Source: JARFPW01 sp035464655 (lineage in GTDB: Bacteria; Gemmatimonadota; Gemmatimonadetes; Palauibacterales; Palauibacteraceae). Taken from it: DNA of 64,000 bases. Location: positions 1 through 64,000 of the forward strand of contig DATHRZ010000009.1 of the NCBI GenBank assembly GCA_035464655.1, written 5' to 3'. The notes below the pieces were generated by a model, which saw only the letters and a list, made by a program, of their open reading frames with translations, made no database searches and was not told the DNA's origin. Of the stretch, positions 26,064 through 37,749 are shown piece after piece. A program made the position numbers and the translations under genes. The first letter of the stretch is position 1. Every line of letters begins with the position of its first letter.

Positions 26064-27081
26064 CGGCGTCTGCCTCCTGCATCCAGCGGCCGAGCAGGGC
26101 CGGATCGAGGTTCCCCCCGGACAGGACCGCCACGGTCTCGCCGCTCGCCGCCGGCCTCACGCGACCCGACAGCAGCGCCGCGACCGACGCCGCGCCGCTC
26201 GGCTCGACCACCAGTCGACGCCCGTAGCACCACAGGACGGCCGCCCGAATCGATGCGTCGGTGAGCGTCACGACGTCGTCGACCAGGTCACGGACGTGCG
26301 CGAAGGTCAGGTCGCCGGGCCGTACGGGCTTCAAACCGTCGGCGATCGTGTCGATGGACGGCAGGGTGACCGGTTCCCCGGCGTCGAGCGACCGGCGCAT
26401 CTTGGGGGCGCCCTCGGGCTCGACGCCGACGATGCGCGTCTCGGGAGACAGGGCGCGGAGCGCCGCCGCGACGCCCGACACCAGGCCGCCGCCACCGATC
26501 GGCACGATCACGAGGCCGGGTGGGCCGGCCGGCTCGTCCCGCTCCCGCGCCGCCGCGAGCTGCTCGACGATCTCGAGCCCCACCGTCCCCTGGCCTGCGA
26601 TGATCGTCGGGTTGTCGAACGGCGGCACCATCGCGCCGCCTTCCTCGGCCACGATCTCCTCGGCCCGCGCCTTCCGTTCGGTCGTCGTCGTGCCCACCTG
26701 CTCGACTCGCCCGCCCATCGCGATCACGGCGTCGCGCTTGATCGGCGGAGCGTCGACAGGCATCACGACGGTGGCGCGAGCCCCAAACTCGCGGGCACAC
26801 CAGGCGACGGCCTGCGCGTGATTCCCCGACGAATAGGTGACGACACCGGCGGCGCGGTCGGAAGCGTCGAGCATGGCGATGAAGTTGTAGGCGCCGCGCA
26901 GCTTGAACGCGCCCCCGTGCTGGAGCGACTCGCACTTCAGCCACAGCCGGGTTCCGCCGGGCCGATCAAGCCACGAGGAGAGAAGCGGGGTGCGCACGGC
27001 GGCCTGCCTGATGCGCTCCGCCGCCGCGCGGATCGCATCGATGGTCACGAGCCCGGTCGTCAGGTCAGTCCTCGGCGCCAT
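26056..27081 (-). CDS. PLP-dependent threonine/serine dehydratase
   Basis: A 341-residue fold-type II enzyme that deaminates threonine or serine. The PLP lysine is in GAFKLRGA, the substrate loop is SSGNHAQ and the phosphate-binding loop is GGGGL. It lacks the C-terminal regulatory ACT-like domain of biosynthetic IlvA, as in catabolic TdcB or serine racemase-like enzymes. The start at 27081 lies 17 bases inside the end of gyrA; a GTG a few codons later is possible. Substrate preference cannot be read from sequence. Confidence 0.88.
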   Translation of the reverse strand: MAPRTDLTTGLVTIDAIRAAAERIRQAAVRTPLLSSWLDRPGGTRLWLKCESLQHGGAFKLRGAYNFIAMLDASDRAAGVVTYSSGNHAQAVAWCAREFGARATVVMPVDAPPIKRDAVIAMGGRVEQVGTTTTERKARAEEIVAEEGGAMVPPFDNPTIIAGQGTVGLEIVEQLAAARERDEPAGPPGLVIVPIGGGGLVSGVAAALRALSPETRIVGVEPEGAPKMRRSLDAGEPVTLPSIDTIADGLKPVRPGDLTFAHVRDLVDDVVTLTDASIRAAVLWCYGRRLVVEPSGAASVAALLSGRVRPAASGETVAVLSGGNLDPALLGRWMQEADADD

Positions 27082-29581
27082 CTCCGGCCCCGGCCGCTTC
27101 CAGCTCCCGTTCGTCTTCGTCGGCCTCGTCCACGATCTCCGCGTCGTCGAGGTCGCGCGCCACCCTCGCGAGGTCGATCAGTTCGTCGCCGTCATCGAGC
27201 GATATCACCCGCACCCCCTGCGTGTTCCGCCCGATGACGCGGATCTCGTCGGCTCGCTGGCGGTTGATCACGCCGTTGCGGGTGACCAGCATGAGCTCGT
27301 CATCGTCGATCACTTCCTTCGCCGCCACCACGTCGCCCGTCTTGGAGCTGAGCCGGAAGTTGATCAGTCCCTTGCCGCCGCGATGCTGCGTCCGGTACTC
27401 CGAGATCGACGTGCGCTTGCCCATCCCGCGCGAGGTGGCGGTCAGGATGCTGGCGTCCTCCTGGCGCTCGACCACCATCGCGACGACCTCGTCGCCGTCC
27501 TTGAGCCGGATGCCGCGCACGCCCTGCGTCGCCCGACCCATCTCGCGGGCGTCGCTCTCTTCGAACCGGATCGCCATCCCCTTGCGGGTCACGAGCAGGA
27601 TGTCGTTGCCCGGATCGATGAGCTGGGCGTCGATCAACGAGTCGCCGTCGACGATGTTGATCGCGTTGAGGCCTACCGTGCGCACGTTCGAGTAGGCCGC
27701 CAGGCTGGTCTTCTTGATCTGGCCGCGCCGCGTGGCGAACAGCAGGTAGCGATCTTCCGGGAACTCTCGCGTCCGGACGATCGAGGCGATCGTCTCGTCC
27801 TTGTCGATGTTCAGCAGGTTGACGATCGGTTTGCCGCGCGACGTGCGCGAAGCCTGCGGAATCTGGTGAACTTTCAGCCAGTAGAGCTGGCCGCGCGCCG
27901 TGAAGAACATCAGGTAGTCGTGCGCCGAGGCCGTGAACAGGTGCTCGACCCAGTCTTCGTCCTTCGTTCCCATGCCGGCGATCCCGCGCCCGCCGCGGCG
28001 CTGCTGGCGGTAGGTGTCGAGCGGGATGCGCTTGATGTATCCCTGGTTGGAGACCGTGATCACCATCGGCTCGTCGGCGATCAGGTCTTCGGGGTCGAAG
28101 CTCGCGTTCTCACCGACGATCTCGGTGCGGCGCGGGTCGCCGTAGCGCTCGACGATCTCGCCCAGCTCGTCGCGAATCGTCTGCATACGAAGCTCGCGCG
28201 AGGCGAGAAGCTCGTCGAGGCGGGCAATCTCGGCACGAACTTCGGCGAGCTCCTGCTCGAGCTTCTCGATCTCGAGGCCGGTAAGGCGCGACAGCCGCAT
28301 CGCGAGGATGGCGGAGGCCTGCGTCTCGGTGAGCTCGAAGCGCTCCTGGAGCCGTGCCGATGCCTGCTCCGAGTCGTCGGAACCGCGAATCATCGCCACG
28401 ACTTCGTCGATGTTGTCGACGGCGATCTTCAGCCCCTCGAGGATGTGCTCGCGGTCGCGGGCGGCGCGCAGGTCGTACTCGCTGCGCCGCACGACGACCT
28501 CGTGCCGATGCTCGAGGAAGTGGGCCAGTACCTCTTTCAGCGTCATCACCTTCGGGATGCCGTGATCGAGCGCCAGCATGATCACCCCGAAGGTGGACTG
28601 CATCTGCGTGTGTTTGAACAGCTGGTTGAGCACGATCTGGGGGATCGCGTCGCGCTTCAGGTCGATGACGATGCGAATGCCCTGGCGCGCCGATTCGTCC
28701 CGCAGGTCGGCGATCTCGGTGATCTTCTTGTCGCGCACGAGCTGGGCGATCTGCTCGATCAACCGGCTCTTGTTCACCATGAACGGAATTTCGGTGATGA
28801 TCAGCCGCTCGCCGGCGCCCGGCCGCTCCTCGATCTCGGCCCGACCACGCATCACGACGCGTCCGCGGCCCTCGGTGTACGCGCCGCGGATGCCGTCCAT
28901 GCCGTAGACCAGTCCGCCGGTCGGGAAGTCGGGGCCCTTTACGTACTCCATCAGGTCTTCGGAGGTGAGCTCCGGATCGTCGATCAGCGCCTGGCAGGCC
29001 GCCACGACCTCGCCGAGGTTGTGCGGCGGGATGTTCGTCGCCATCCCGACGGCGATTCCCGAGGAGCCGTTGATCAGCAGGTTCGGTGGCCCCGACGGCA
29101 GGACGACGGGTTCGAGCAGGCGGTCGTCGAAGTTCGGCGAGAACGGGACGGTCTCCTTCTCGATATCGGTCAGCATGTCGGTCGAGATGCGGTGGAGTCG
29201 CGCCTCGGTGTACCGGTAGGCCGCCGCGCTGTCGCCGTCGATCGAGCCGAAGTTGCCCTGCCCGTCGATCAGCGGATAGCGCAGCGAGAAGTCCTGCACC
29301 ATGCGGACGAGCGAGTCGTAGACGGCGCTGTCGCCGTGTGGATGGTACTTACCGAGCACGTCACCCACGACGGTCGCGCTCTTCTTGTAGGGCCGGTTCG
29401 GGGTGAGACCACCCTCGTGCATTGCATAGAGGATGCGCCGGTGCACGGGCTTCAGGCCGTCGCGCACGTCGGGCAGGGCCCGCTGGACGATCACGCTCAT
29501 CGAATAGTCGATGAACGAATCGCGCATTTCGTCCTCCAGCAGACGCGTCTCGATCCGGTCGGTTCTATCGAGGATTTCCAT
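27065..29581 (-). CDS. gyrA: DNA gyrase subunit A
   Basis: An 838-residue type IIA topoisomerase breakage-reunion subunit. The N-terminus contains RALPDVRDGLKPVHRRIL, the quinolone-binding region HPHGDSAVYDS with the wild-type-like Ser and Asp, and the catalytic tyrosine in YRYTEARL. The C-terminal beta-pinwheel has the gyrase-specific GyrA box QQRRGGRG, which separates it from ParC. The tail is acidic (DEADEDEREL). It is the first gene of a minus-strand run; gyrB is not in the window. Confidence 0.97.
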   Translation of the reverse strand: MEILDRTDRIETRLLEDEMRDSFIDYSMSVIVQRALPDVRDGLKPVHRRILYAMHEGGLTPNRPYKKSATVVGDVLGKYHPHGDSAVYDSLVRMVQDFSLRYPLIDGQGNFGSIDGDSAAAYRYTEARLHRISTDMLTDIEKETVPFSPNFDDRLLEPVVLPSGPPNLLINGSSGIAVGMATNIPPHNLGEVVAACQALIDDPELTSEDLMEYVKGPDFPTGGLVYGMDGIRGAYTEGRGRVVMRGRAEIEERPGAGERLIITEIPFMVNKSRLIEQIAQLVRDKKITEIADLRDESARQGIRIVIDLKRDAIPQIVLNQLFKHTQMQSTFGVIMLALDHGIPKVMTLKEVLAHFLEHRHEVVVRRSEYDLRAARDREHILEGLKIAVDNIDEVVAMIRGSDDSEQASARLQERFELTETQASAILAMRLSRLTGLEIEKLEQELAEVRAEIARLDELLASRELRMQTIRDELGEIVERYGDPRRTEIVGENASFDPEDLIADEPMVITVSNQGYIKRIPLDTYRQQRRGGRGIAGMGTKDEDWVEHLFTASAHDYLMFFTARGQLYWLKVHQIPQASRTSRGKPIVNLLNIDKDETIASIVRTREFPEDRYLLFATRRGQIKKTSLAAYSNVRTVGLNAINIVDGDSLIDAQLIDPGNDILLVTRKGMAIRFEESDAREMGRATQGVRGIRLKDGDEVVAMVVERQEDASILTATSRGMGKRTSISEYRTQHRGGKGLINFRLSSKTGDVVAAKEVIDDDELMLVTRNGVINRQRADEIRVIGRNTQGVRVISLDDGDELIDLARVARDLDDAEIVDEADEDERELEAAGAGDGAED

Positions 29582-29681
29582 AGGCTCCGGCGTGTGGTTT
29601 CAGGATGTCGGTCCCGGTCGACGGGCGCGGCCGGGCGGATGCGGAACGGCGCGGTGCAAGCGGGACTCCCGATCGTCCAAT

Positions 29682-29705
29682 AACCCGTAAAACATACGGG
29701 TTTTT
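29682..29705 (-). terminator. Hairpin terminator between the glycosyltransferase and gyrA genes
   Basis: AACCCGTA and TACGGGTT form an eight-base stem around a five-base AAACA loop, flanked by T/A runs on both sides (TTTTT on the plus strand, TTATT on the minus strand). It lies about 40 bases after the glycosyltransferase stop and before gyrA, so it most likely ends the uvrA-glycosyltransferase transcript. Confidence 0.75.
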
Positions 29706-29739
29706 GGCCTGCATCGCGAGCCCGCGAACGGGGCCGATC

Positions 29740-30774
29740 TCAGGCGCAAAACCGGTAGTCGGCGATCTCCTCCAAGCCGTCGGTTGCGAGGGCCGCGCGG
29801 ATGTCGTCCCGCACCCCGGGGGAGCCGACGGCGGCGAGTACGTAGGGGCGGGCCGCGAAGCCGGAGGCAAACTCGTCGGGGGCGAGCACCGGAGCTCCGT
29901 GGATCTCCTGGCCGAGCTTGCGCGGGTCGAGGTCGACGAACGCCGCGACGGGTGTCCCCTGCGCGATCAGCTCGCGGGCGAGCGGCTTGCCGACCCGGCC
30001 GGCACCCCACACGACGACCGGCCGATCGGGGGGCAGAAACGCATGCCGCAGAAAGTGCACGCGGCAGCGCCGGAAGGCGGCGGCCGTGTAGGCGGGCGAG
30101 GTGAGCGACAGGCGGTCTTCGCGGACGCGCCAGCGCAGGAGCGGCTCACCGGGAACGTTCGCCAGACGGGCACCCGCCGCTACGATTCGCAGCACGAGGT
30201 CGTGGTCCTCCGCCCAGCCCATGTCACGATAGCCGCCGAGGGCGCGGAACACGGAGCGCTTCAGGACGATCGTCGGGTGGGCGAGCGGGCACTCGATCAG
30301 CGCGGCGCGCTCGACGTCTTCCGGCGTCTCGATCGCGTTGATCCAGCGCTCGTAGCGCCGGTATCCGGAGCGGATCTCTGCGGGCGAGAACAGCTCGACG
30401 TGGGCGCCGCAGCCGGCGAGGTCGGGGTGGCGCTCGAGGAAGGCGAGCTGAGCGGCGAAGCGATCGGGGTGGGAGACGTCGTCGGCGTCCATGCGCGCGA
30501 GGAGCGGGGCGCGGGCCGCGGCGGCCGCCTGGTTCAGGGCGGCGACGAGCCCGGAGGCAGAGGGTTGATCGGCGGCGGCGAACTCGATGGCGGTGACGCG
30601 GGGATCGTCGGCCGCCCAGTCGGCCAGCAGTTCACCCGTCGCGTCGGTCGAGCCGTCGTCGACGGCGATCACCTCGAAGTCCTCGATCGTCTGGGCGCGC
30701 AGGCTGGTGATCGTCTCCGGCAGGGTCGGCGCCGCGTCGCGGCACGGGAGGAGAACGGAGAGGCGGGGAGTCAT
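29740..30774 (-). CDS. Family 2 glycosyltransferase with C-terminal Rossmann-like domain
   Basis: A 344-residue protein from ATG 30774. The first 220 residues are a GT-A family 2 domain: SVLLPCRDAAPTLPETI, DDGSTDAT, the DxD motif in ARMDADDVSHPDRF and the acceptor-side WAEDHDLVLRI. From about residue 250 a second domain begins with a dinucleotide-type loop VVWGAGRVGKPLARELI and ends in a small beta/alpha segment. This resembles the nucleotide-binding part of PglD-like or sugar-modifying proteins. It probably adds a sugar to a surface glycan or lipid; the sugar is unknown. It follows uvrA by 61 bases. Confidence 0.85.
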   Translation of the reverse strand: MTPRLSVLLPCRDAAPTLPETITSLRAQTIEDFEVIAVDDGSTDATGELLADWAADDPRVTAIEFAAADQPSASGLVAALNQAAAAARAPLLARMDADDVSHPDRFAAQLAFLERHPDLAGCGAHVELFSPAEIRSGYRRYERWINAIETPEDVERAALIECPLAHPTIVLKRSVFRALGGYRDMGWAEDHDLVLRIVAAGARLANVPGEPLLRWRVREDRLSLTSPAYTAAAFRRCRVHFLRHAFLPPDRPVVVWGAGRVGKPLARELIAQGTPVAAFVDLDPRKLGQEIHGAPVLAPDEFASGFAARPYVLAAVGSPGVRDDIRAALATDGLEEIADYRFCA

Positions 30775-30835
30775 GGCGACAATGTCGGCGGTACGGTCGA
30801 GGGCGTCCAGCGGAGTGGAGGGCCCGCCACTCCCC

Positions 30836-33706
<2,871 letters not shown>

Positions 33707-34099
33707 ACTGAAAGTTGCCGATTCGGCGAAGGGGGAGCAATCGCGGAAGGGGCTTATCGCTCGATTGGAGTCACGACGGAGTCCTTAAACTCGTGGGCCC
33801 GCAGGTGTTCGACATCCAGGTCGTCCCGCTCGACCGCCAGGAGCCCATCTTGGTGAAACGACATAACGTCGCACCGCCACTATCATCGCCTGGCGTCATG
33901 GTTGCGATGGCTGCAATGAAGAAACAACTGCCCGCCGCCAGGCTCCAGAACGCAAGTCGTTCTCGGTGCTTCTTGCTTCCAGATTACAGCGCGGGGGAGC
34001 ATACCCCCCCATTCTCTTCTGTCGACCGTTGGAACCTGAACCTGCCACGGCTAGATTGTCGCCGCCGCGAACCACAGATCCGCTGATTTCGGAGCCATC
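33707..34099. other. Divergent intergenic region between uvrA and the ABC exporter gene
   Basis: This 393-base stretch is the only long gap in the window and is less GC-rich than its surroundings. It holds one possible minus-strand micro-gene (33754-33864, listed separately) and a GGGGG/CCCCC inverted repeat at 33993-34010 ahead of the exporter gene. No promoter hexamers, tRNA or known riboswitch pattern were recognised. Confidence 0.5.
33754..33864 (-). CDS. Possible 36-residue micro-protein upstream of uvrA
   Basis: ATG 33864 opens a 37-codon frame (MSFHQDGLLAVERDDLDVEH, then a further 16 residues to TAA) that ends 47 bases before uvrA on the same strand. Its composition is rich in acidic residues and leucine and looks protein-like. 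Its codons favour G/C at the third position in the middle part. There is no clear ribosome binding site and no family is recognised, so it may be a leader peptide, a remnant or chance. Confidence 0.3.
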   Translation of the reverse strand: MSFHQDGLLAVERDDLDVEHLRAHEFKDSVVTPIER

Positions 34100-35926
34100 G
34101 TGGACAATCCCGGACCCGCCACCCTTCAGGAGGAAGAGGCGCTCGGCAAGGCGTACGACGCCCGCCTGATGAGGCGCCTGCTCGCCTACCTGCGCCCGTA
34201 CAAGTGGCAGGTGGCGGCGGCGATCGTCATGCTGATCGCCGCATCTGGGCTCGAGTTGATCGGCCCGTGGCTCACCAAGATCGCGATCGATCAGGCGTTT
34301 CCCGACCGGGACGCGGGCTTTCTCGCGACACTCGGGATCATCTACCTGGTCTCGCTCGTCCTCGCCGCCGGGCTCGGCTACGCCCAGACCCTGTTGACCA
34401 CGTGGATCGGCCAGCGCGTCATGGTCGACCTGCGCGACGAGTTGTTCGGCCACCTCCAGCGGCTCGACCTCAAGTTCTTCGACAGGAACCCGGTCGGCCG
34501 CCTGATTACGCGCGTGACGAGCGACATCGAGGTGCTGAACGAGATGTTCACCTCGGGCGTCGTGACGATCTTCGGCGACGTGTTCACGATCGGCGCCATC
34601 GTGACGGCGATGCTGCTGCTCGACTGGCGCCTGGCGCTCGTGACGTTCGCCGTGCTGCCCGTGGTGTTCCTCGCCGCGATGGTGTTCCGGATCAAGGTGC
34701 GCTCGGCCTACCGGAATATCCGCGTCCGCCTGGCCCGGATCAACGCGTACCTCCAGGAGCGGATCACCGGGATGTCGGTCGTGCAGCTGTTCGGGCAGGA
34801 GGAGCCGAGTCGCCGCGAGTTCGCCCGCATCAACGACGCGCATCTGCAATCGCACCTGCGCTCGATCACCTACTATGCCCTGTTCTTTCCGGTCATCGAG
34901 CTGCTGAGCGCCGTCGCCCTCGCCCTGATCATCTGGTACGGCGGATTCCGCTCGCTCGACGGCGCGATGACGATCGGAACGATCGCCGCGTTCCTCCAGT
35001 ACGCGCGGCGCTTCTTCCGCCCCATCCAGGACCTGTCGGAGAAGTACAACGTGCTCCAGAACGCGATGGCGAGCTCCGAGCGCGTGTTCCGGCTGCTCGA
35101 CCTCGAGCCCGACATCCGCGAGGCCGCCGAGCCGAGACATCCGGGCGCCGTGCGGGGCCGGATCGCGTTCGAGGACGTGTGGTTCCGCTACGTGACGCCG
35201 CCGCCGGGGAGCGACGACGAACAGCCGCCGGAGGAGTGGATCCTCAAGGGGATCGACTTCACGGTCGAGCCCGGCGAACGCGTAGCCGTCGTGGGCGCCA
35301 CTGGGGCCGGCAAGTCGACGCTGATCAACCTGCTCATGCGGTTCTACGAGCCGCAGCGCGGGCGGATTACCCTCGACGGGATCGACATCCGCGACATTCC
35401 GATCACGGAATTGCGCACGAGCATGGGACTCGTGCTCCAGGACGTCTACCTGTTCTCGGGCAGCGCCGGCTGGAACATCGACCTCGGCCGCGAGAACGTG
35501 AGCGACGAGCAGATCCGCGCCGCCTCGGTGCGCGTAGGCGCCGATCCGTACGTGCTCCGCCTGCCGGGGGGCTACGAGCAGCCGCTCGCCGAGCGCGGCG
35601 GCAACCTGAGCGTCGGCGAGCGCCAGCTGCTCAGCTTCGCGCGCGCCCTGGCCGGCGACCCGGCGATCCTTCTACTCGACGAGGCGACGAGCTCGGTGGA
35701 CTCGGAGATCGAGGCGAAGATCGACCAGGCGCTCGAGAAGCTGATGACGGGTCGTACGAGCCTGGTGATCGCGCACCGGCTGTCGACCATCCAGAACGCC
35801 GACCGAATCCTCGTGCTGCACCACGGCGAAATCCGCGAAACCGGCACGCACGACGAGCTCCTCCGGATGGACGGCCTGTACGCGCGCCTCTACCGGCTGC
35901 AGTTCGCCGCCACCGACGCGGCCTGA
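34100..35926 (+). CDS. ABC exporter, fused membrane and ATPase half-transporter
   Basis: A 608-residue half-transporter of the MsbA/MdlB type. Six membrane spans occupy about residues 30-320. The ATPase domain has Walker A GATGAGKST, the Q-loop VLQDVYLFSG, the signature LSVGERQLLSFARAL, Walker B ILLLDEATSSVDS and H-loop IAHRLST. It would work as a dimer exporting lipid, drug or peptide. The start is GTG 34100 behind CGGAG. No dedicated partner gene is adjacent, so it is probably a homodimer. Confidence 0.92.
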   Translation: MDNPGPATLQEEEALGKAYDARLMRRLLAYLRPYKWQVAAAIVMLIAASGLELIGPWLTKIAIDQAFPDRDAGFLATLGIIYLVSLVLAAGLGYAQTLLTTWIGQRVMVDLRDELFGHLQRLDLKFFDRNPVGRLITRVTSDIEVLNEMFTSGVVTIFGDVFTIGAIVTAMLLLDWRLALVTFAVLPVVFLAAMVFRIKVRSAYRNIRVRLARINAYLQERITGMSVVQLFGQEEPSRREFARINDAHLQSHLRSITYYALFFPVIELLSAVALALIIWYGGFRSLDGAMTIGTIAAFLQYARRFFRPIQDLSEKYNVLQNAMASSERVFRLLDLEPDIREAAEPRHPGAVRGRIAFEDVWFRYVTPPPGSDDEQPPEEWILKGIDFTVEPGERVAVVGATGAGKSTLINLLMRFYEPQRGRITLDGIDIRDIPITELRTSMGLVLQDVYLFSGSAGWNIDLGRENVSDEQIRAASVRVGADPYVLRLPGGYEQPLAERGGNLSVGERQLLSFARALAGDPAILLLDEATSSVDSEIEAKIDQALEKLMTGRTSLVIAHRLSTIQNADRILVLHHGEIRETGTHDELLRMDGLYARLYRLQFAATDAA

Positions 35927-35949
35927 GGCGGCGCTACCGTGGACTCTCG

Positions 35950-36150
35950 ATGATCGACGGGATCCTCGCGCTCGACACGCGCTGGGTGCTCGCCGTGCTG
36001 CTGCTCGTTCTCGATAGCTGGTCGATCTGGCTCATCCTCCGGGCCCGTCCGGGCACCCGCGATGCCGTCCTGTGGAGCGGCATCGTGCTCCTGGTTCCGG
36101 TATTCGGCTGCCTGTTCTGGTACGCGCTCGGGCCGAAGCCCCGGCTCTGA
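35950..36150 (+). CDS. Small membrane protein with PLDc_N-type domain
   Basis: A 66-residue protein from ATG 35950 with two hydrophobic spans. The sequence WLILRARPGTRDAVLWSG, then VFGCLFWYALG, is the N-terminal membrane module known from cardiolipin synthase-like proteins (PLDc_N) occurring alone. It follows the exporter by 23 bases and may be co-transcribed. Function unknown. Confidence 0.7.
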   Translation: MIDGILALDTRWVLAVLLLVLDSWSIWLILRARPGTRDAVLWSGIVLLVPVFGCLFWYALGPKPRL

Positions 36151-36240
36151 TCGCCGGCGAATCGGTCAATTCTGATCGATTCCACGCCCTGATCGGTCAG
36201 ATCTGGCCGATTCTCGCCCGATGTTGCGGTTTTATCGTAC

Positions 36241-36252
36241 ACTGTATACAGT
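36241..36252. promoter_or_regulatory. Palindromic operator abutting the GntR regulator start
   Basis: ACTGTATACAGT is a perfect 12-base palindrome whose last base touches the ATG at 36253. GntR-family FCD regulators bind short palindromes of the TGTATACA kind, so this is most simply an autoregulatory site. A second small dyad, CTGATCGGTCAG (36189-36200), and a copy of ATCGGTCA (36161) lie upstream. Confidence 0.65.
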
Positions 36253-36957
36253 ATGCGCATGAACGCGCCGACCGTCGTCGATCGCACGTCGATCACTGAG
36301 CAGCTCGAACGGTTACTCCTCGCGCGCATCCTCGACGGCTCCCTGCCGCCAGGCGAGCGCCTGAACGAGAGCCGCCTGGCCGACGAGTTCGGCGCCAGCC
36401 GTACCCCGCTGCGCGAGGCGCTCAGCCGTCTGCACCGCGAGGGGCTCGTCGTGTCGCGTCCGCATCGCGGATTCTTCGTGGCGGACCTGTCGGCCGGCGA
36501 GGCGCGCGAGCTGTACGAATGCCTCGCGCTGCTCGAGTCGAACGCGCTCGAGCTCGCCGGGGCGCCGGACCCGGACCGGCTCGAGGAGCTCGATCTGCTG
36601 AACGACCGGCTCGAACTGGCGCGCACCGTGTCGTCGGCGATCGACCTCAACACCGAGTGGCACCAGTTGCTGCTCTCGGCCTGCCCGAACCGCCACCTGC
36701 TGGAGCTCGTCGAAGGCGTGCGCACCAAGGTGGGCCGCTACGAGTTCGCCTTTTTCGCGCCGGGCCCCGAGCGCATCGCGGCTTCCGTTCGACTGCATCG
36801 GCGGATACTCGACGCCCTCGCCGCGGGCGATCTGTCGACGGCGCGCCGCGCCCTCGTGGCGCACTGGTTCGCCGACCTCGACGAGCTTGCGCCGCGATCC
36901 TCCGATCGCGGGACCAGATCACCGACACGGGAGATCGACCGATGGACCGACCACTGA
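36253..36957 (+). CDS. GntR-family (FadR/FCD) transcriptional regulator
   Basis: A 234-residue DNA-binding protein. The winged helix-turn-helix is at about residues 12-75 (LPPGERLNESRLADEFGAS, RTPLREALSRLHREGLV). A helical FCD effector domain follows, with the expected histidine/aspartate metal-site region around DLNTEWHQLL and RLHRRILDALAAGD. The start is ATG 36253 or ATG 36259; neither has a ribosome binding site, and the operator palindrome sits directly in front, so the message may be nearly leaderless. The downstream secreted-protein gene overlaps by 16 bases and is the likely target. The effector is unknown. Confidence 0.88.
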   Translation: MRMNAPTVVDRTSITEQLERLLLARILDGSLPPGERLNESRLADEFGASRTPLREALSRLHREGLVVSRPHRGFFVADLSAGEARELYECLALLESNALELAGAPDPDRLEELDLLNDRLELARTVSSAIDLNTEWHQLLLSACPNRHLLELVEGVRTKVGRYEFAFFAPGPERIAASVRLHRRILDALAAGDLSTARRALVAHWFADLDELAPRSSDRGTRSPTREIDRWTDH

Positions 36958-37730
36958 CGAGAGCCTCGTCCACCGCCGCGCTCGCCCTCGCGCTCGCCCT
37001 CGTGGCAACCGCCGCACCGCGCGCGGCCGCTCAGCCCGCCCCCACTCCGACGCGCATCGACGTTCACGTCGTCGCGCGGGACGCGAAGCTGATCGGGAGC
37101 GCCGTGGGTGGCGCCGAGGTGACGATCCGCGACGCGCACACGGGCGAGGTTCTCGCGGAGGGTGTGCACGAGGGCGGAACGGGCGACACGGGCCTGATCA
37201 TGGGTCCGCGCGAACGGGGCGTCGACGTATTCGACACGCCGGGCGCCGCCGTGTTCAGCGCCGAGCTTCCGCTGACGGCGCCGCGATCGATCCGCATCGA
37301 GGCGTCGGGCCCGCTCGACTACCCCTCGGCCCGCGAACGCGCGGAGACCACCCTGCTCGTGGTGCCCGGACGGCACCTGGAGGGCGACGGCGTCGTACTC
37401 GAGCTGTGGGGCTACATCGTCGAGATCGTCGACGTCGGTTCGAACGTAGCCGACGCCGGGGGCCTCGGCGTGGCGGCCCGGGTCACGATGCTGTGCAGTT
37501 GCCCGACGGAGCCGGGCGGCCTGTGGGAAGCCGGCGGCGTGACCGCGCGGCTGATCGGAGACGACGGATCCCTCGTCAGCGAGACGGAACTCGCCTACCT
37601 GGGCGAGGACAGCACCTACGGCGGCGACCTCGGGACGCCGGACCCGGGAATCTACGAGATCCAGGTGATCGCCGTGTCGGCGAAGACCGGCAACGCGGGG
37701 CGAATCCGGGCCGAGCTGCGCGTGAACTGA
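36942..37730 (+). CDS. Secreted protein of unknown function
   Basis: A 262-residue protein from ATG 36942, inside the end of the regulator gene. A signal peptide (TAALALALALVATAAPRAAAQ) directs export. The mature part is rich in beta strands: RIDVHVVARDAKLIGSAVGG begins what looks like a YtkA/carboxypeptidase-regulatory-like beta-sandwich, and GIYEIQVIAVSAKTGN a second. There are two cysteines (CSCP). Coupling to the GntR gene implies regulated expression. Family not recognised. Confidence 0.7.
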   Translation: MDRPLTRASSTAALALALALVATAAPRAAAQPAPTPTRIDVHVVARDAKLIGSAVGGAEVTIRDAHTGEVLAEGVHEGGTGDTGLIMGPRERGVDVFDTPGAAVFSAELPLTAPRSIRIEASGPLDYPSARERAETTLLVVPGRHLEGDGVVLELWGYIVEIVDVGSNVADAGGLGVAARVTMLCSCPTEPGGLWEAGGVTARLIGDDGSLVSETELAYLGEDSTYGGDLGTPDPGIYEIQVIAVSAKTGNAGRIRAELRVN

Positions 37731-37749
37731 GCTCGCGGGCGGCCTGCCC

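Noticed and set aside
26903..29683. Open plus-strand frame of over 900 codons opposite gyrA
   Set aside because: It mirrors the gyrA codons and has no start signal or family motif.
33715..34086. A 123-codon plus-strand frame in the uvrA-exporter gap
   Set aside because: Composition is not protein-like and no ribosome binding site is seen; the gap is better left unassigned.
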